Assembly: GCF_003259935.1 (NCBI RefSeq)
Contig: NZ_QLMH01000003.1
Location: 94,628-158,627 of the forward strand
DNA length: 64,000 bases
Direction of reading: 5' to 3'
Origin: Paranoxybacillus vitaminiphilus
Lineage (GTDB): Bacteria > Bacillota > Bacilli > Bacillales > Anoxybacillaceae
In this document: one piece after another, positions 36,071-44,857 of the stretch
How positions within the stretch are numbered: the first letter of the stretch is position 1
Layout of the letters: every line of letters starts with the position of its first letter
Program-made: the position numbers and the translations under genes
Notes under the pieces: generated by a model
What the model saw: the letters and a program-made list of their open reading frames with translations, nothing else
Databases searched by the model: none
What the model was told of the DNA's origin: nothing

Positions 36071-36403
36071 ATGGCGAAGAAGAAACTTGACAGCATTGAA
36101 CAATTTCAAGAGGTACTCAAGCAGGGACAGCCGTTTTTATTGATTAAACATAGCTTAACGTGCCCAATTAGCCAAGGTGCCTTTGAAGAGTATGAAAAAT
36201 TTGTTCAAGACTATCCAAATGTCGATACATATTATCTGTATGTGCAGGAAGCGCGGCCTCTCTCCAATTATATTGCCGAAACGTTTGGCGTCAAGCACGA
36301 GTCCCCGCAGGCGCTGTTATTTGAAAACGGTTCTGTCGTTTGGCATACATCGCATTGGAGCATTACGTATGATACATTAAGAAAAGAAGTAGTGAAACAA
36401 TAA
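36071..36403 (+). CDS. ytxJ: YtxJ, bacillithiol-system monothiol thioredoxin-like protein
   Basis: A 110-residue thioredoxin-fold protein with a single active-site Cys in KHSLTCPISQGAFEEYE near residue 30 and a cis-Pro in HESPQALLF near residue 78. That monothiol CPIS site is typical of YtxJ, counted among bacillithiol-related redox proteins, which likely form mixed disulfides with bacillithiol. The ATG at 36071 follows GGAAGGAGTGAAAACG; an in-frame GTG at 36062 is too close to that site. Last gene of ytxGHJ. Confidence 0.86.
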   Translation: MAKKKLDSIEQFQEVLKQGQPFLLIKHSLTCPISQGAFEEYEKFVQDYPNVDTYYLYVQEARPLSNYIAETFGVKHESPQALLFENGSVVWHTSHWSITYDTLRKEVVKQ

Positions 36404-36499
36404 AAATAGAATCATCCGCATCGGAATAATGGTGTCTCTTTTGTTAATCTTTTTATGTTTAGTGCTAGTGTATCTCTATTTCCGATGCCATAAGAAAAA

Positions 36500-36540
36500 G
36501 AGGCTGTCTCACAAGGGTCTGACCCTTATGAGACAGTCTC
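36500..36540. repeat. Palindromic 3'-end repeat, short form, copy 6
   Basis: GAGGCTGTCTCACAAGGGTC pairs with GACCCTTATGAGACAGTCTC, leaving almost no loop. It equals the outer and second arms of the long form with the interior removed. It lies between convergent ytxJ and the FtsA-like gene and contains two bases of the latter's stop codon. Confidence 0.88.
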
Positions 36541-38707
36541 ATTTTGTTTCTGCATTTGTTGCGTGCCAAACGATTTGCAATTCATCCCCTGGAGCAAGCG
36601 GCTCATAAAACGCAGCAGGCTCTCCGTTTTTTAATAGCGTGAAATTTGCCGAAGCGGCTGGAGGAATGTTAATTTGCACATAGCTGAATATGTCTTGGAA
36701 AATGAATGGTTCAATTTTTTTCTCTATAAGTTCCAATGTTGCTCCGTTTTCAACGAAATCGTCTTCTTTTAACAATTGCCCTTCCTTGTAAAACTCTGCA
36801 ACGTTTTTTGATAAAGTGATGTGCTCTCCGTTAAAAATAATCGGGATAGAATAGGTTAAACGAACATTTGTTGCTTCTGCGAGTTGTTGAATCGTTGGTT
36901 TTGTTCCATTGATAATTTCAAAGCGATCGCCATCTGCAAAAGGGGAGTCCGGCTTCGCTTCGATGCCGTTGCGATAAAGTTTTCCTGAGAAAGATTTTAA
37001 TTCAATGACAAAACGATTGATTTGCACAATAAATGGCTTTGTTTCATCTAATAAGTGAGAAAGATTTAGTTTTTTCAGCGCTTGTTCAATCGTTTCCGGC
37101 ATTTTTATAACAATGATATCGCGGTCATGGACAAGAGCTTCAGGAGAAACAGGATGGCCGTTTTGATAAATCGCTGCCTTTATTTCGTATTGCTTGTCGT
37201 TAATCGTAATTTTTTTGCTAGGGATTTCATCAAGTAAATCTTTTAATTGAACGCTCGCTGGTTCACCGTCTTCACCTTTTTTAACAGCAATTTGATCACC
37301 ATCGTTAACTTCCTCATCCAAAGAAGAAGAGACTCCATTTTTTAGGATAATGGGCGGTTTCCCGTATGTTCCCGGCAGAGTAACAGTTTGTCCATTTAAT
37401 GTGACAACTGATGCCAATCCCGGTTTTCCGTATAATTTGTTGAAAGGAATTCCAGCGGCGAGGAGACAGTCACCTACTGTTAGCCGCTTCATATCGAACA
37501 ATCGAATGATTTGTCCGTTTACAAAAACACTAATATATTGTACAGGATTTTGTTTTGCAGCGATGGCAATGCCGATTGGCGTTACAAGCTCAGGACCATG
37601 CCGGGCTATTTCCGGAGTCAGTTCAAGTTTTTGGATCGCATCAATACCGCGAATGGCAACGCGGTTTTCCGGAAGTTTCAGCTTTTCGGCAAGCCGCTTT
37701 GGCAATTCAGGTGTTAAGCTGCCGCCACCGACAAGCATCACCGCTTTTGGCGGTTTCCCATTGTTTAATAATAATATTTCTTGGCTGATCGCGTGAGCCA
37801 GCTTGTCAATCGCACCGGAAATGGCAGCGATCATTTCTTCGCGAGTCACCTCTGTTTCAAAGCCTAAAATATCAGTAATTGTGACGGTTTTCTTAAGTGA
37901 CAGCTCCCGTTTTGCTTTTTCTGCCAGTGGAAAATCAAGCAAATAATGATCAGAGATGGCTTCGGTAATCTCATCGCCGGCTATCGGCACCATTCCATAA
38001 GCTGTCACGGTGCCAAGGTCGGTGATAGCGATGTCAGAAGTTCCTGCACCGATATCGACAAGCGCAACGTTTAAGCGGCGCATCGTTGGCGGGATGAGAA
38101 CATTAATCGCGGCAATCGGCTCCAGCGTCAACGCTTCCATTTCCAATTGAGCGCGCTGCAGGGCGGCAAGAAGCGATTCAACAACCAGTTTTGGTAAAAA
38201 TGTTGCGATCACTTCAACGGCTGCCTCTGTTCCTTGCTGGTCAATAAGGCTGCCGATTGTTTCACCATCAATTTTATAGTCAATGACAGAATAGCCTACA
38301 CAATAATAATGGTGGCTTTCTCCTTCCGCTTGACGTGCCGCTAATTTTGCTTGTGCATATTGTACGGCCGTTAATTCTAAATGGATGACATCTTCTTTTG
38401 TCATCATTGGCTTCCCGGCGATATGTAACGTTGCACTGGCCCGTTCGGTTTTTAAAGCGCGTCCTGCTGCAGCGACGGAAACTCGTTTTAAGGGACCATG
38501 TTTTTTTTCTAATTCCTCTTTAATTTCGCCAATGACTTTAGCGACTGCCAGCACATCATGAATTTGCCCGTCAAGCATCGCCCGTTCGTCGTGCTCTTTC
38601 ATGATCATGTCTAAAATTTGATATGAGCCGTCTTTTTCTTGTAAAATAACTCCAACAACAGAACGTGTTCCTATATCTAATGCAAAAATGGCTGCTTCAT
38701 TGTTCAC
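36539..38707 (-). CDS. Long FtsA/PilM-like actin-fold ATPase
   Basis: A 722-residue protein. Residues 5-350 are an FtsA/PilM-type actin fold: AIFALDIGTRSVVGVI (phosphate 1), SHC-like 1C region with MLDGQIHDVLAVAKVIGEIKEELEK, VALVDIGAGTSDIAI (phosphate 2) and AVMLVGGGSLTPELPKRLAEKL (adenosine motif). Residues 380-720, unusual for FtsA, are repeated small beta domains of SLBB or ubiquitin-like character (VNGQIIRLFDMKRLTVGDCLLAAGIPF, LNGQTVTLPG, GDQIAVKKGEDG). No C-terminal membrane-targeting helix is visible. Start GTG at 38707 follows GAAGGTGAATGG. The true ftsA belongs to the dcw cluster elsewhere. The role here is not known; division, pilus or spore assembly are possible. Confidence 0.72.
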   Translation of the reverse strand: MNNEAAIFALDIGTRSVVGVILQEKDGSYQILDMIMKEHDERAMLDGQIHDVLAVAKVIGEIKEELEKKHGPLKRVSVAAAGRALKTERASATLHIAGKPMMTKEDVIHLELTAVQYAQAKLAARQAEGESHHYYCVGYSVIDYKIDGETIGSLIDQQGTEAAVEVIATFLPKLVVESLLAALQRAQLEMEALTLEPIAAINVLIPPTMRRLNVALVDIGAGTSDIAITDLGTVTAYGMVPIAGDEITEAISDHYLLDFPLAEKAKRELSLKKTVTITDILGFETEVTREEMIAAISGAIDKLAHAISQEILLLNNGKPPKAVMLVGGGSLTPELPKRLAEKLKLPENRVAIRGIDAIQKLELTPEIARHGPELVTPIGIAIAAKQNPVQYISVFVNGQIIRLFDMKRLTVGDCLLAAGIPFNKLYGKPGLASVVTLNGQTVTLPGTYGKPPIILKNGVSSSLDEEVNDGDQIAVKKGEDGEPASVQLKDLLDEIPSKKITINDKQYEIKAAIYQNGHPVSPEALVHDRDIIVIKMPETIEQALKKLNLSHLLDETKPFIVQINRFVIELKSFSGKLYRNGIEAKPDSPFADGDRFEIINGTKPTIQQLAEATNVRLTYSIPIIFNGEHITLSKNVAEFYKEGQLLKEDDFVENGATLELIEKKIEPFIFQDIFSYVQINIPPAASANFTLLKNGEPAAFYEPLAPGDELQIVWHATNAETK

Positions 38708-38783
38708 GGACCATTCACCTTCTTTAAAAAATATCATAGGATACTTTATCGCTTAAAAGCGTTTAATTATTAAAGTTTTTTTA

Positions 38784-38812
38784 GTGACAACATTATCTAT
38801 TTGCATTATAAT
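38784..38812 (+). promoter_or_regulatory. SigA promoter of aroA
   Basis: GTGACA (38784-38789), a 17-base spacer and a perfect TATAAT (38807-38812), 65 bases before the gene. Confidence 0.65.
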
Positions 38813-38877
38813 AATGTCTAATTACTAGAAATGTACCATATTTTTCAGTTTCTATAAACTAAGAAAGGATGAGAAGG

Positions 38878-39960
38878 ATGAGCAATGAAAGATTAGATGA
38901 GTTAAGGGCAAGAGTCGATGAGCTGAACTTGCAACTTTTAAAATTAATTAACGAGCGAGGCCGGCTTGTCCAAGAAATCGGAGAGATTAAAAAAACACAA
39001 GGAACATACCGCTATGATCCGGTCCGCGAACGAAAAATGCTTGATATGATTTTAGAACATAACGATGGCCCATTTGATACAGCAACATTAAAGCATATTT
39101 TTAAAGAAATTTTTAAAGCAGGTCTGGAGTTGCAAGAGGATGACCATCGTAAAGCATTGCTTGTTTCACGCAAGAAAAAACCAGAAAACACAATCGTTGA
39201 TGTGAAAGGTGAAAAAATCGGTGACGGCAATCAATACTTTATTATGGGGCCATGCGCAGTAGAAAGTTATGAACAAGTTGCCGCTGTCGCTGAAGCCGTC
39301 AAAAAACAAGGATTAAAGCTATTGCGCGGCGGTGCGTACAAACCAAGAACGTCCCCATACGATTTCCAAGGACTTGGGGTCGAGGGACTAAAAATTTTAA
39401 AACGAATCGCTGACGAATACGATTTAGCGGTCATTAGCGAAATTGTCACTCCAGCCGATCTTGAAACAGCATTAGATTACATTGATGTTATCCAGATTGG
39501 TGCCCGCAATATGCAAAACTTCGAATTGTTAAAAGCGGCAGGTCAAGTGAATAAGCCGATTTTATTAAAGCGCGGCTTAGCGGCAACGATTGAAGAGTTT
39601 ATTAATGCGGCAGAATATATTATGTCGCAAGGAAATGGTCAAATCATTCTTTGTGAGCGCGGTATTCGCACGTATGAACGAGCAACACGAAATACACTTG
39701 ATATTTCGGCTGTGCCAATCTTAAAGAAAGAGACGCACTTGCCGGTGTTAGTTGACGTTACTCATTCAACTGGGCGCCGCGATTTATTGCTTCCTTGTGC
39801 AAAAGCAGCATTGGCAATCGGTGCTGACGGCGTCATGGCAGAAGTGCATCCAGACCCTGCTGTTGCTTTATCTGACTCCGCTCAGCAAATGGATATCGCT
39901 CAATTTAATGAATTCATGGAAGAATTAAAATCGTTCCAACGACAAATGGTGAAGGCATAA
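38878..39960 (+). CDS. aroA: Chorismate mutase / DAHP synthase bifunctional enzyme AroA(G)
   Basis: This 360-residue protein starts aromatic amino-acid synthesis by condensing PEP and erythrose 4-phosphate. Residues 1-85 are an AroQ chorismate mutase ([34 protein letters not shown]) that acts as the prephenate-sensing regulatory domain. Residues 110-355 are a class I-beta DAHP synthase ([86 protein letters not shown]). ATG at 38878 follows AAAGGATGAGAAGG. It precedes ccpA as in B. subtilis. Confidence 0.95.
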   Translation: MSNERLDELRARVDELNLQLLKLINERGRLVQEIGEIKKTQGTYRYDPVRERKMLDMILEHNDGPFDTATLKHIFKEIFKAGLELQEDDHRKALLVSRKKKPENTIVDVKGEKIGDGNQYFIMGPCAVESYEQVAAVAEAVKKQGLKLLRGGAYKPRTSPYDFQGLGVEGLKILKRIADEYDLAVISEIVTPADLETALDYIDVIQIGARNMQNFELLKAAGQVNKPILLKRGLAATIEEFINAAEYIMSQGNGQIILCERGIRTYERATRNTLDISAVPILKKETHLPVLVDVTHSTGRRDLLLPCAKAALAIGADGVMAEVHPDPAVALSDSAQQMDIAQFNEFMEELKSFQRQMVKA

Positions 39961-39973
39961 ATCATGCCTTCTT

Positions 39974-40024
39974 CCCCTTCCAATCAGCGTTGTTTAACGC
40001 TGTGGAAGGGGATTTTCTTTTTGC
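39974..40024 (+). terminator. Terminator after aroA
   Basis: CCCCTTCCA (39974-39982) and TGGAAGGGG (40003-40011) with an inner GCGTT/AACGC stem, followed by ATTTTCTTTTT. Confidence 0.92.
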
Positions 40025-40056
40025 ATGAAAAGTTCAATTGCGGGAAAATAAAATGA

Positions 40057-40070
40057 TGAAAACATTTGCA
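40057..40070 (+). promoter_or_regulatory. Possible cre site upstream of ccpA
   Basis: TGAAAACATTTGCA matches TGWAANCGNTNWCA at 12 of 14 positions, 17 bases before the ccpA -35. It would allow CcpA to act on its own gene. Confidence 0.35.
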
Positions 40071-40087
40071 AAATATTTGTAAAGACG

Positions 40088-40117
40088 TTGCGATTGTCCC
40101 ATAATGTATCGTATGAT
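40088..40117 (+). promoter_or_regulatory. SigA promoter of ccpA
   Basis: TTGCGA (40088-40093), an 18-base spacer and TATGAT (40112-40117). Confidence 0.55.
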
Positions 40118-40214
40118 ATTTCTACATAAATAGGCAGCATTTGCTGAATTCTGATACAAGAGCCTTATTGGGGAAGAGGAATAGATGTAAACAAAAGCAA
40201 AAGGAGTGGAACAA

Positions 40215-41210
40215 ATGAACGTTACAATTTATGACGTAGCTCGTGAAGCAAACGTGTCGATGGCGACTGTATCGCGCGTTGTAAATGGAAATCCGAATGT
40301 TAAACCATCTACGCGAAAAAAAGTGCTTGAGGCTATTGAGCGGTTAGGATATCGTCCGAACGCAGTTGCAAGAGGATTAGCGAGCAAAAAGACGACGACA
40401 GTAGGTGTAATTATTCCGGACATTTCAAATATCTTTTTTGCTGAATTAGCGCGCGGGATTGAAGATATTGCGACAATGTATAAATATAATATTATTTTAA
40501 GCAACTCTGATCAAAATAAAGATAAAGAATTGCATTTATTAAATACAATGTTAGGCAAACAAGTGGATGGCATTTTATTTATGGGGGGATATATCAGTGA
40601 GGAGCATGTCACAGAATTTAAAAAGTCTCCGGTCCCAATCGTATTGGCAGCAACGATTGAGGAAAACAACATTATTCCATCGGTGAATATTGATTATGAG
40701 CAGGCGGCATACGATGCAGTTGCGTTTCTCATTGAGAAAGGACATAAACGCATCGCTTATGTAACCGGTCCGGCAGATGACCCAATTAACAATAAAAAAT
40801 TAGCAGGCTATCGCCGAGCGTTGGAGCAGCATGGGTTAACATATGATGAACATTTAATCATTGAAGGTGATTACTCGTACGATTCCGGTATCGAAGCATA
40901 TGAAAAAATTGCCGAATTAGACGAGCAGCCTACTGCTGTATTTGTCGGAACAGACGAAATGGCTTTAGGCGTCATCCACAGCGCCCAAGATCATGGTGTA
41001 AACATTCCGGAACAGTTTGAAGTAGTTGGCTTTGATAATACGAGATTAGCGACAATGGTGCGGCCGCGTTTAACAACCGTTGTTCAGCCGATGTACGATA
41101 TTGGTGCCGTAGCGATGAGGCTATTAACGAAGTATATGAATAAAGAACATGTTGAAAATCATATCGTTGTACTGCCGCATCGGATTGAATACCGCGAGTC
41201 TGCGAAATAA
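40215..41210 (+). CDS. ccpA: Catabolite control protein A
   Basis: The 331-residue LacI/GalR-family regulator binds cre sites together with HPr-Ser46-P to adjust carbon metabolism. Residues 2-55 are the LacI-type DNA-binding head ([46 protein letters not shown]) with the hinge helix [11 protein letters not shown]. The periplasmic-binding-like core follows ([64 protein letters not shown]). The ATG at 40215 has AAAGGAGTGGAACAA upstream. Gene place next to aroA and acuC confirms the name. Confidence 0.96.
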   Translation: MNVTIYDVAREANVSMATVSRVVNGNPNVKPSTRKKVLEAIERLGYRPNAVARGLASKKTTTVGVIIPDISNIFFAELARGIEDIATMYKYNIILSNSDQNKDKELHLLNTMLGKQVDGILFMGGYISEEHVTEFKKSPVPIVLAATIEENNIIPSVNIDYEQAAYDAVAFLIEKGHKRIAYVTGPADDPINNKKLAGYRRALEQHGLTYDEHLIIEGDYSYDSGIEAYEKIAELDEQPTAVFVGTDEMALGVIHSAQDHGVNIPEQFEVVGFDNTRLATMVRPRLTTVVQPMYDIGAVAMRLLTKYMNKEHVENHIVVLPHRIEYRESAK

Positions 41211-41216
41211 GCGGTG

Positions 41217-41338
41217 GAGGGGCTGTCTCATAAGGGTCTGACCTCACGCGTGTTTCACAATATATAGTTCATTTACCGGACATTATGTCCTAATCTATGC
41301 GTTGTGGGGTCTGACCCTGAAACTTTTGAGACAGCCTC
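41217..41338. repeat. Palindromic 3'-end repeat, long form, copy 7
   Basis: The clearest copy for arm pairing. Outer arms GGCTGTCTCA (41221-41230) and TGAGACAGCC (41327-41336). The next left arm AGGGTCTGACCTCAC pairs with GTGGGGTCTGACCCT, leaving one T-T mismatch and one G-U pair. The interior has CACAATATATAG. It lies just after ccpA. Confidence 0.9.
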
Positions 41339-41339
41339 T

Positions 41340-41573
41340 TCTTAAGCATGGTCTGTTATTTTTTCTCTCCTTGTTGTGTCAAAACATTTGTAGCGAATGT
41401 TGCAAGATTACGTTATTTAAAGGGAATATAACTATTTATATACTTTTTCATTCGATTTACTATCTCAATTGTTCTGTTAGTATTTTTTTTTTTTTTTCGT
41501 TTTGCTATTACTGGTAGATGAAAAGGGTCCTCTTGTTTTCATCTCCGCTTAAGGATTTGAAAAAAGAAAAATC
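41340..41573. other. AT-rich sequence with a run of 14 T, no gene
   Basis: Nothing recognisable lies between the repeat and the regulator remnant, apart from a T-tract near 41487-41500. In B. subtilis motP and motS are found downstream of ccpA, and there is no trace of them here. Confidence 0.5.
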
Positions 41574-41918
41574 TTAGTGCTCTAGTGCAATTTTCAGTCT
41601 TCGTATTCCTTCCGCAATCTTTTCCTCTGACAAATTTCCATAACCTAAAATGATTTTATCGTTATGAAAGCCTTTACGATTTGCATGGATTTCTGCCGGG
41701 TACACCTTAACATGATGCTGAAGTATTTGCTGTCATATTTCCTCTGTGAATTTTATATCTCGGAACGATGCAACTAAATGCAGACCTGTGGAATCACCAA
41801 GAACCGTTACTTTATCAGCAAAATAAGTAGACAAGGCATTGATAATTGCGTCTTTTCGTTTCCGATATATTGATACGTCGTTAGTTGATTTTGCTATTCG
41901 ACTGCACGAAGAACACAA
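41574..41918 (-). pseudogene. C-terminal remnant of a MocR/PdxR-like GntR-aminotransferase regulator
   Basis: On the minus strand, the frame reads YRKRKDAIINALSTYFADKVTVLGDSTGLHLVASFRDIKFTEEI, then TGA at 41733-41735, and continues in the same frame as QQILQHHVKVYPAEIHANRKGFHNDKIILGYGNLSEEKIAEGIRRLKIAL to TAA at 41574. This is the closing part of the aminotransferase-like domain of MocR-type GntR regulators. The DNA-binding domain and most of the PLP fold, over 300 residues, are absent, and the frame ends near an inverted repeat at 41937. A dead fragment. Confidence 0.75.
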
Positions 41919-41936
41919 AAATATGTCGATGAAAGT

Positions 41937-42004
41937 CCCTTGCAGGGAAATCTCCTTTCAAAATGTTATTGTACTTTCATTTTGACAGAATTTCCCTGCA
42001 AGGG
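41937..42004. repeat. 68-base palindromic element, MITE-like
   Basis: Perfect 15-base arms CCCTTGCAGGGAAAT (41937-41951) and ATTTCCCTGCAAGGG (41990-42004), with an inner perfect pair TCAAAATG/CATTTTGA. It differs from the other palindromic repeats of the window and occurs once. It abuts the truncated regulator. Confidence 0.75.
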
Positions 42005-42096
42005 CTATTTTTATACATAAGGAAGGATGCTTATTTGGAACTGTGAGTTTATCTTATCAATATGTTTTCACTATATAATCCGAAACATATGAACCT

Positions 42097-42127
42097 CTCC
42101 CACCTGTACGTTGTTTAGAGGTGGGAG
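42097..42127. terminator. Hairpin downstream of acuC
   Basis: CTCCCACCT (42097-42105) and AGGTGGGAG (42119-42127), 18 bases after the acuC stop. There is no T-run, so it is either a weak terminator or leftover from a mobile element. Confidence 0.45.
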
Positions 42128-42144
42128 ATGAATCGGTGAACATG

Positions 42145-43317
42145 TTAAAGATTAATCTTTTGCCGTCGGCTGCGAATCGGATAAAGCGCTTTTTCTACCG
42201 TTTGCGCATTTTTCTCTGTAATCTCTGCCTTGCGTGGAATCGGTGGATAAAGGTCTTCCGGATCGTCCCACTCGGTTGGCAATGGCACAGGAGAGTATTT
42301 TTGCCATTTGTCAATCCATTCCTGCGGGAGATTACCTGAAATGTTTGATTGTTCTGTCATTTCGAGCCAGATGAACGCCCAAGCGCGCGGTACGACCCGC
42401 CAAATATCGTAGCCGCCGCCACCGACAGCAATCCAGCGCCCTTCGCAATATTGATGTGCAATTTCATGGGCCAGCTTCGGAATTTCACGGTAAATTTTCA
42501 TTGTTGCAGACAAATGCGTCAGCGGGTCATAATAATGGGAATCTGCTCCATTTTGCGTTAAAATAACATCCGGTCTAAAAAAATCGGCAATTTCCCGAAA
42601 TGCCTGCGTGTAAGCATCCAGCCATGATTCATCTTCCGTAAAGGCATCGACAGGAATATTAAATGAAAAACCGTATCCTTTTCCCTGGCCTCGTTCATTG
42701 ACGTTTCCTGTCCCCGGGAACAAATACCTTCCCGTTTCATGAATGGAAAATGTACATACATTTGGATCATCGTAAAACGTCCATTGCACTCCGTCACCAT
42801 GATGGGCATCTGTATCAACATACAGGACGCGAAGATTATATTTTTCTTGTATATATTTGATCGCAACGGAGCTGTCGTTATAAATGCAAAAACCTGAAGC
42901 TTTGCCGCGGAAGCCGTGATGCAGTCCGCCTCCCAGGCTTAATGCGTGCTTTGCTTTTCCGGATAATACATAATCTACGGCTGTAAGCGTGCTGCCGACT
43001 AAAAGAGCGCTTGCTTCATGCATGTTCGGAAAAATCGGTGTATCTTCCGTGCCTAATCCGTAATTTAAAGCAATTTCTTTCGGCAACCGCCCCTCTCCGG
43101 CTGCTTTTACGGCTTCAATATAATCGCGGTCATGAACTAAAGTTAATTCATCATCAGTTGCTGTTCTTGGAGAAACAATTTGCGAATCATCGAGAGCGTT
43201 CATTGTTCGAAGCAAATCATAGGTGAGTTTTACGCGAAGCTGGTTAAAAGGGTGGTGGTCATGGAATTTATATTTTTGGAAATCGTCTGAATAGATGAAT
43301 ACGCAATCATTTTTCAT
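42145..43317 (-). CDS. acuC: Acetoin utilization deacetylase AcuC (HDAC family)
   Basis: A 390-residue class I HDAC-like, zinc-dependent lysine deacetylase. In B. subtilis it reactivates acetyl-CoA synthetase AcsA by removing the acetyl group from its catalytic Lys. Seen motifs are [10 protein letters not shown] at the N-terminus, [27 protein letters not shown] near residue 128 (His pair), [15 protein letters not shown] near 165 (zinc Asp and His), [17 protein letters not shown] near 246 and [16 protein letters not shown] near 290. The start at 43317 overlaps the acuB stop as ATGA. GGGGGTCTC precedes it. Last gene of acuABC. Confidence 0.94.
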   Translation of the reverse strand: MKNDCVFIYSDDFQKYKFHDHHPFNQLRVKLTYDLLRTMNALDDSQIVSPRTATDDELTLVHDRDYIEAVKAAGEGRLPKEIALNYGLGTEDTPIFPNMHEASALLVGSTLTAVDYVLSGKAKHALSLGGGLHHGFRGKASGFCIYNDSSVAIKYIQEKYNLRVLYVDTDAHHGDGVQWTFYDDPNVCTFSIHETGRYLFPGTGNVNERGQGKGYGFSFNIPVDAFTEDESWLDAYTQAFREIADFFRPDVILTQNGADSHYYDPLTHLSATMKIYREIPKLAHEIAHQYCEGRWIAVGGGGYDIWRVVPRAWAFIWLEMTEQSNISGNLPQEWIDKWQKYSPVPLPTEWDDPEDLYPPIPRKAEITEKNAQTVEKALYPIRSRRQKINL

Positions 43318-43958
43318 GATGAGACCCCCGGTAAATTCGGCCATAATACTGTATACCCTTCGCTTCGCAAATCTTGAATAACTGCCATCGGGTTCATCGT
43401 TTGAATGCGGAAGACAAGAATTTTATATTGTTCGTCTTTATCAGGGTAAACAAGAACGCTGGAGATATTTACATTTCGATTACGGAAAAACGATGCGACT
43501 TCACATAACATGCCAGTGCGGTTAGGGACTTTTACTTCTAATTGTGAGCCTGGCTGATGCGCGCCTGTCAGCTGTACAAGTGTATATAATAAATCGGTCT
43601 CTGTAACAATACCTACTAGTTTTTCATCTTTAACAATTGGCAAACAACTGATGCGATGCTCGTAGAAAAGAGCGGCGACTTCTTCAACAAAGTCGAGGGG
43701 ATGTCCTGTAATGACATTCGTTTTCATAATCGTACTTACAGGCTTTTGTAAGTCTTCTAAATGCTCATCGGCATGAAAAATAGAAGGGCTTGCATCGCGG
43801 ATGTCTCGGTCGGTGACGATCCCAATAACATGATCATTTTCATTGATAATAGGAATATGTCTAATTTTATGCTGTTTTATCATTTCTATTGCATCGGCAA
43901 TTGTATTGGTTGGCGAAAGAGTGGCTACATCCGTTTTCATAATTTGCTCAATAATCAT
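43314..43958 (-). CDS. acuB: AcuB, CBS-pair and ACT domain protein
   Basis: This 214-residue protein contains two CBS motifs ([49 protein letters not shown] and [48 protein letters not shown]) and a C-terminal ACT-like domain ([27 protein letters not shown]). CBS pairs bind adenine nucleotides, so AcuB may sense energy charge for the AcuA/AcuC switch. Its exact role is not established. AAAGGGGGAAAAAG precedes the ATG. Between acuA (42 bases) and acuC (4-base overlap). Confidence 0.93.
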   Translation of the reverse strand: MIIEQIMKTDVATLSPTNTIADAIEMIKQHKIRHIPIINENDHVIGIVTDRDIRDASPSIFHADEHLEDLQKPVSTIMKTNVITGHPLDFVEEVAALFYEHRISCLPIVKDEKLVGIVTETDLLYTLVQLTGAHQPGSQLEVKVPNRTGMLCEVASFFRNRNVNISSVLVYPDKDEQYKILVFRIQTMNPMAVIQDLRSEGYTVLWPNLPGVSS

Positions 43959-44000
43959 TCTTTTTCCCCCTTTGCTGTCTAGAACACGGATAAAAAGCTG

Positions 44001-44633
44001 TTAGTACATAAAGCGGTTCATAAAGCGAAGGCGATCAAATTTTTGAATGGACTCCTGATCCACTCTGCTTCCGATTCTAGCCATCAAACAATTGGCAGGA
44101 TGTGAGCATATTTCCGGGTCATCGGTAGCATACCAAACGAGTCCGCCCGCATTCATCATTTTTTCCATGATTTTGCGGTATTCCCATACGTTTAATCCTG
44201 TTCTCTTTAAGTCCCAATGCCAATAGTATTCTGTTGTAATAATAATATAATCTTCCATGGCATCGTCCATCATCGAAACAATAAGAAGATTTTTGCCAAC
44301 TCCACATCCGCGAAAATCAGGAATAACTTCAATGGCTCCAAGTTCAATTAAATTTTCCATCTTTCCTTCAGACCAGCGTTCAAGAGGATCAGGATAGAGG
44401 AAAGTCACATAGCCGACAATTGTTTGGTTATGCCTAGCGATAATAATTCTTCCTTCAGGAAGCCGAGCGATTTCGATCAAAGCTTTATGCTGCTGTTCTG
44501 GTTGACGGAAAGCTGTCAAATCATGATGAAACTCATAGCTTGCTAGTTTTTCTGGGGATATCGGACCTTCAATAATTAGTGTGCCTTTTGGGGTTTTTAA
44601 TTCTTTGGCATTGTACGTTTTTTTATGTTCCAT
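44001..44633 (-). CDS. acuA: Protein acetyltransferase AcuA (GNAT)
   Basis: A 210-residue GNAT-fold enzyme that acetylates the active-site Lys of AcsA in B. subtilis, switching it off. The acetyl-CoA site is seen in LIELGAIEVIPDFRGCGVGKNLLIVSMMDD near residue 105 (the R-G-x-G-x-G/K loop). N-terminal TPKGTLIIEGPISPEKLASYEFH is the family's own domain. The ATG at 44633 has GGTGGTGA before it and gives the usual length of 210; a longer reading to 44693 is not supported. Divergent from its target gene acsA. Confidence 0.93.
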   Translation of the reverse strand: MEHKKTYNAKELKTPKGTLIIEGPISPEKLASYEFHHDLTAFRQPEQQHKALIEIARLPEGRIIIARHNQTIVGYVTFLYPDPLERWSEGKMENLIELGAIEVIPDFRGCGVGKNLLIVSMMDDAMEDYIIITTEYYWHWDLKRTGLNVWEYRKIMEKMMNAGGLVWYATDDPEICSHPANCLMARIGSRVDQESIQKFDRLRFMNRFMY

Positions 44634-44790
44634 TCGTTCACCACCCGATTTAAACCTTTCTTCAATACCATTATACAAAAAAAAATGGAGCACAAAATGC
44701 TTTCACAAAAAATTCTCATTTATTTCATAGCCAATCATATACTTTAGCGAAATTTGTTGAAAAATTTTTTTGATTAAAATTTTTAAAAAA

Positions 44791-44832
44791 TTGAGAAATT
44801 ATAAAAGGTATAATATAATGAAATCGTCATTA
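44791..44832 (+). promoter_or_regulatory. acsA promoter with overlapping candidate cre
   Basis: TTGAGA (44791-44796), a 17-base spacer and a perfect TATAAT (44814-44819). Directly after it TGAAATCGTCATTA (44819-44832) matches the cre consensus at 12 of 14 positions with an intact CG core. CcpA control of acsA is known in B. subtilis. Confidence 0.6.
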
Positions 44833-44857
44833 CTTTACATAAAGGGGGAGTTTGGGA

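Noticed and set aside
37350-37796. 148-residue open frame opposite the FtsA-like gene
   Set aside because: It is the complement of conserved actin-fold codons and has no independent start signals.
42097-42144. Right end of an IS200/IS605-type element after acuC
   Set aside because: The hairpin and following bases are suggestive, but no tnpA or tnpB sequence is present, so the claim cannot be supported.
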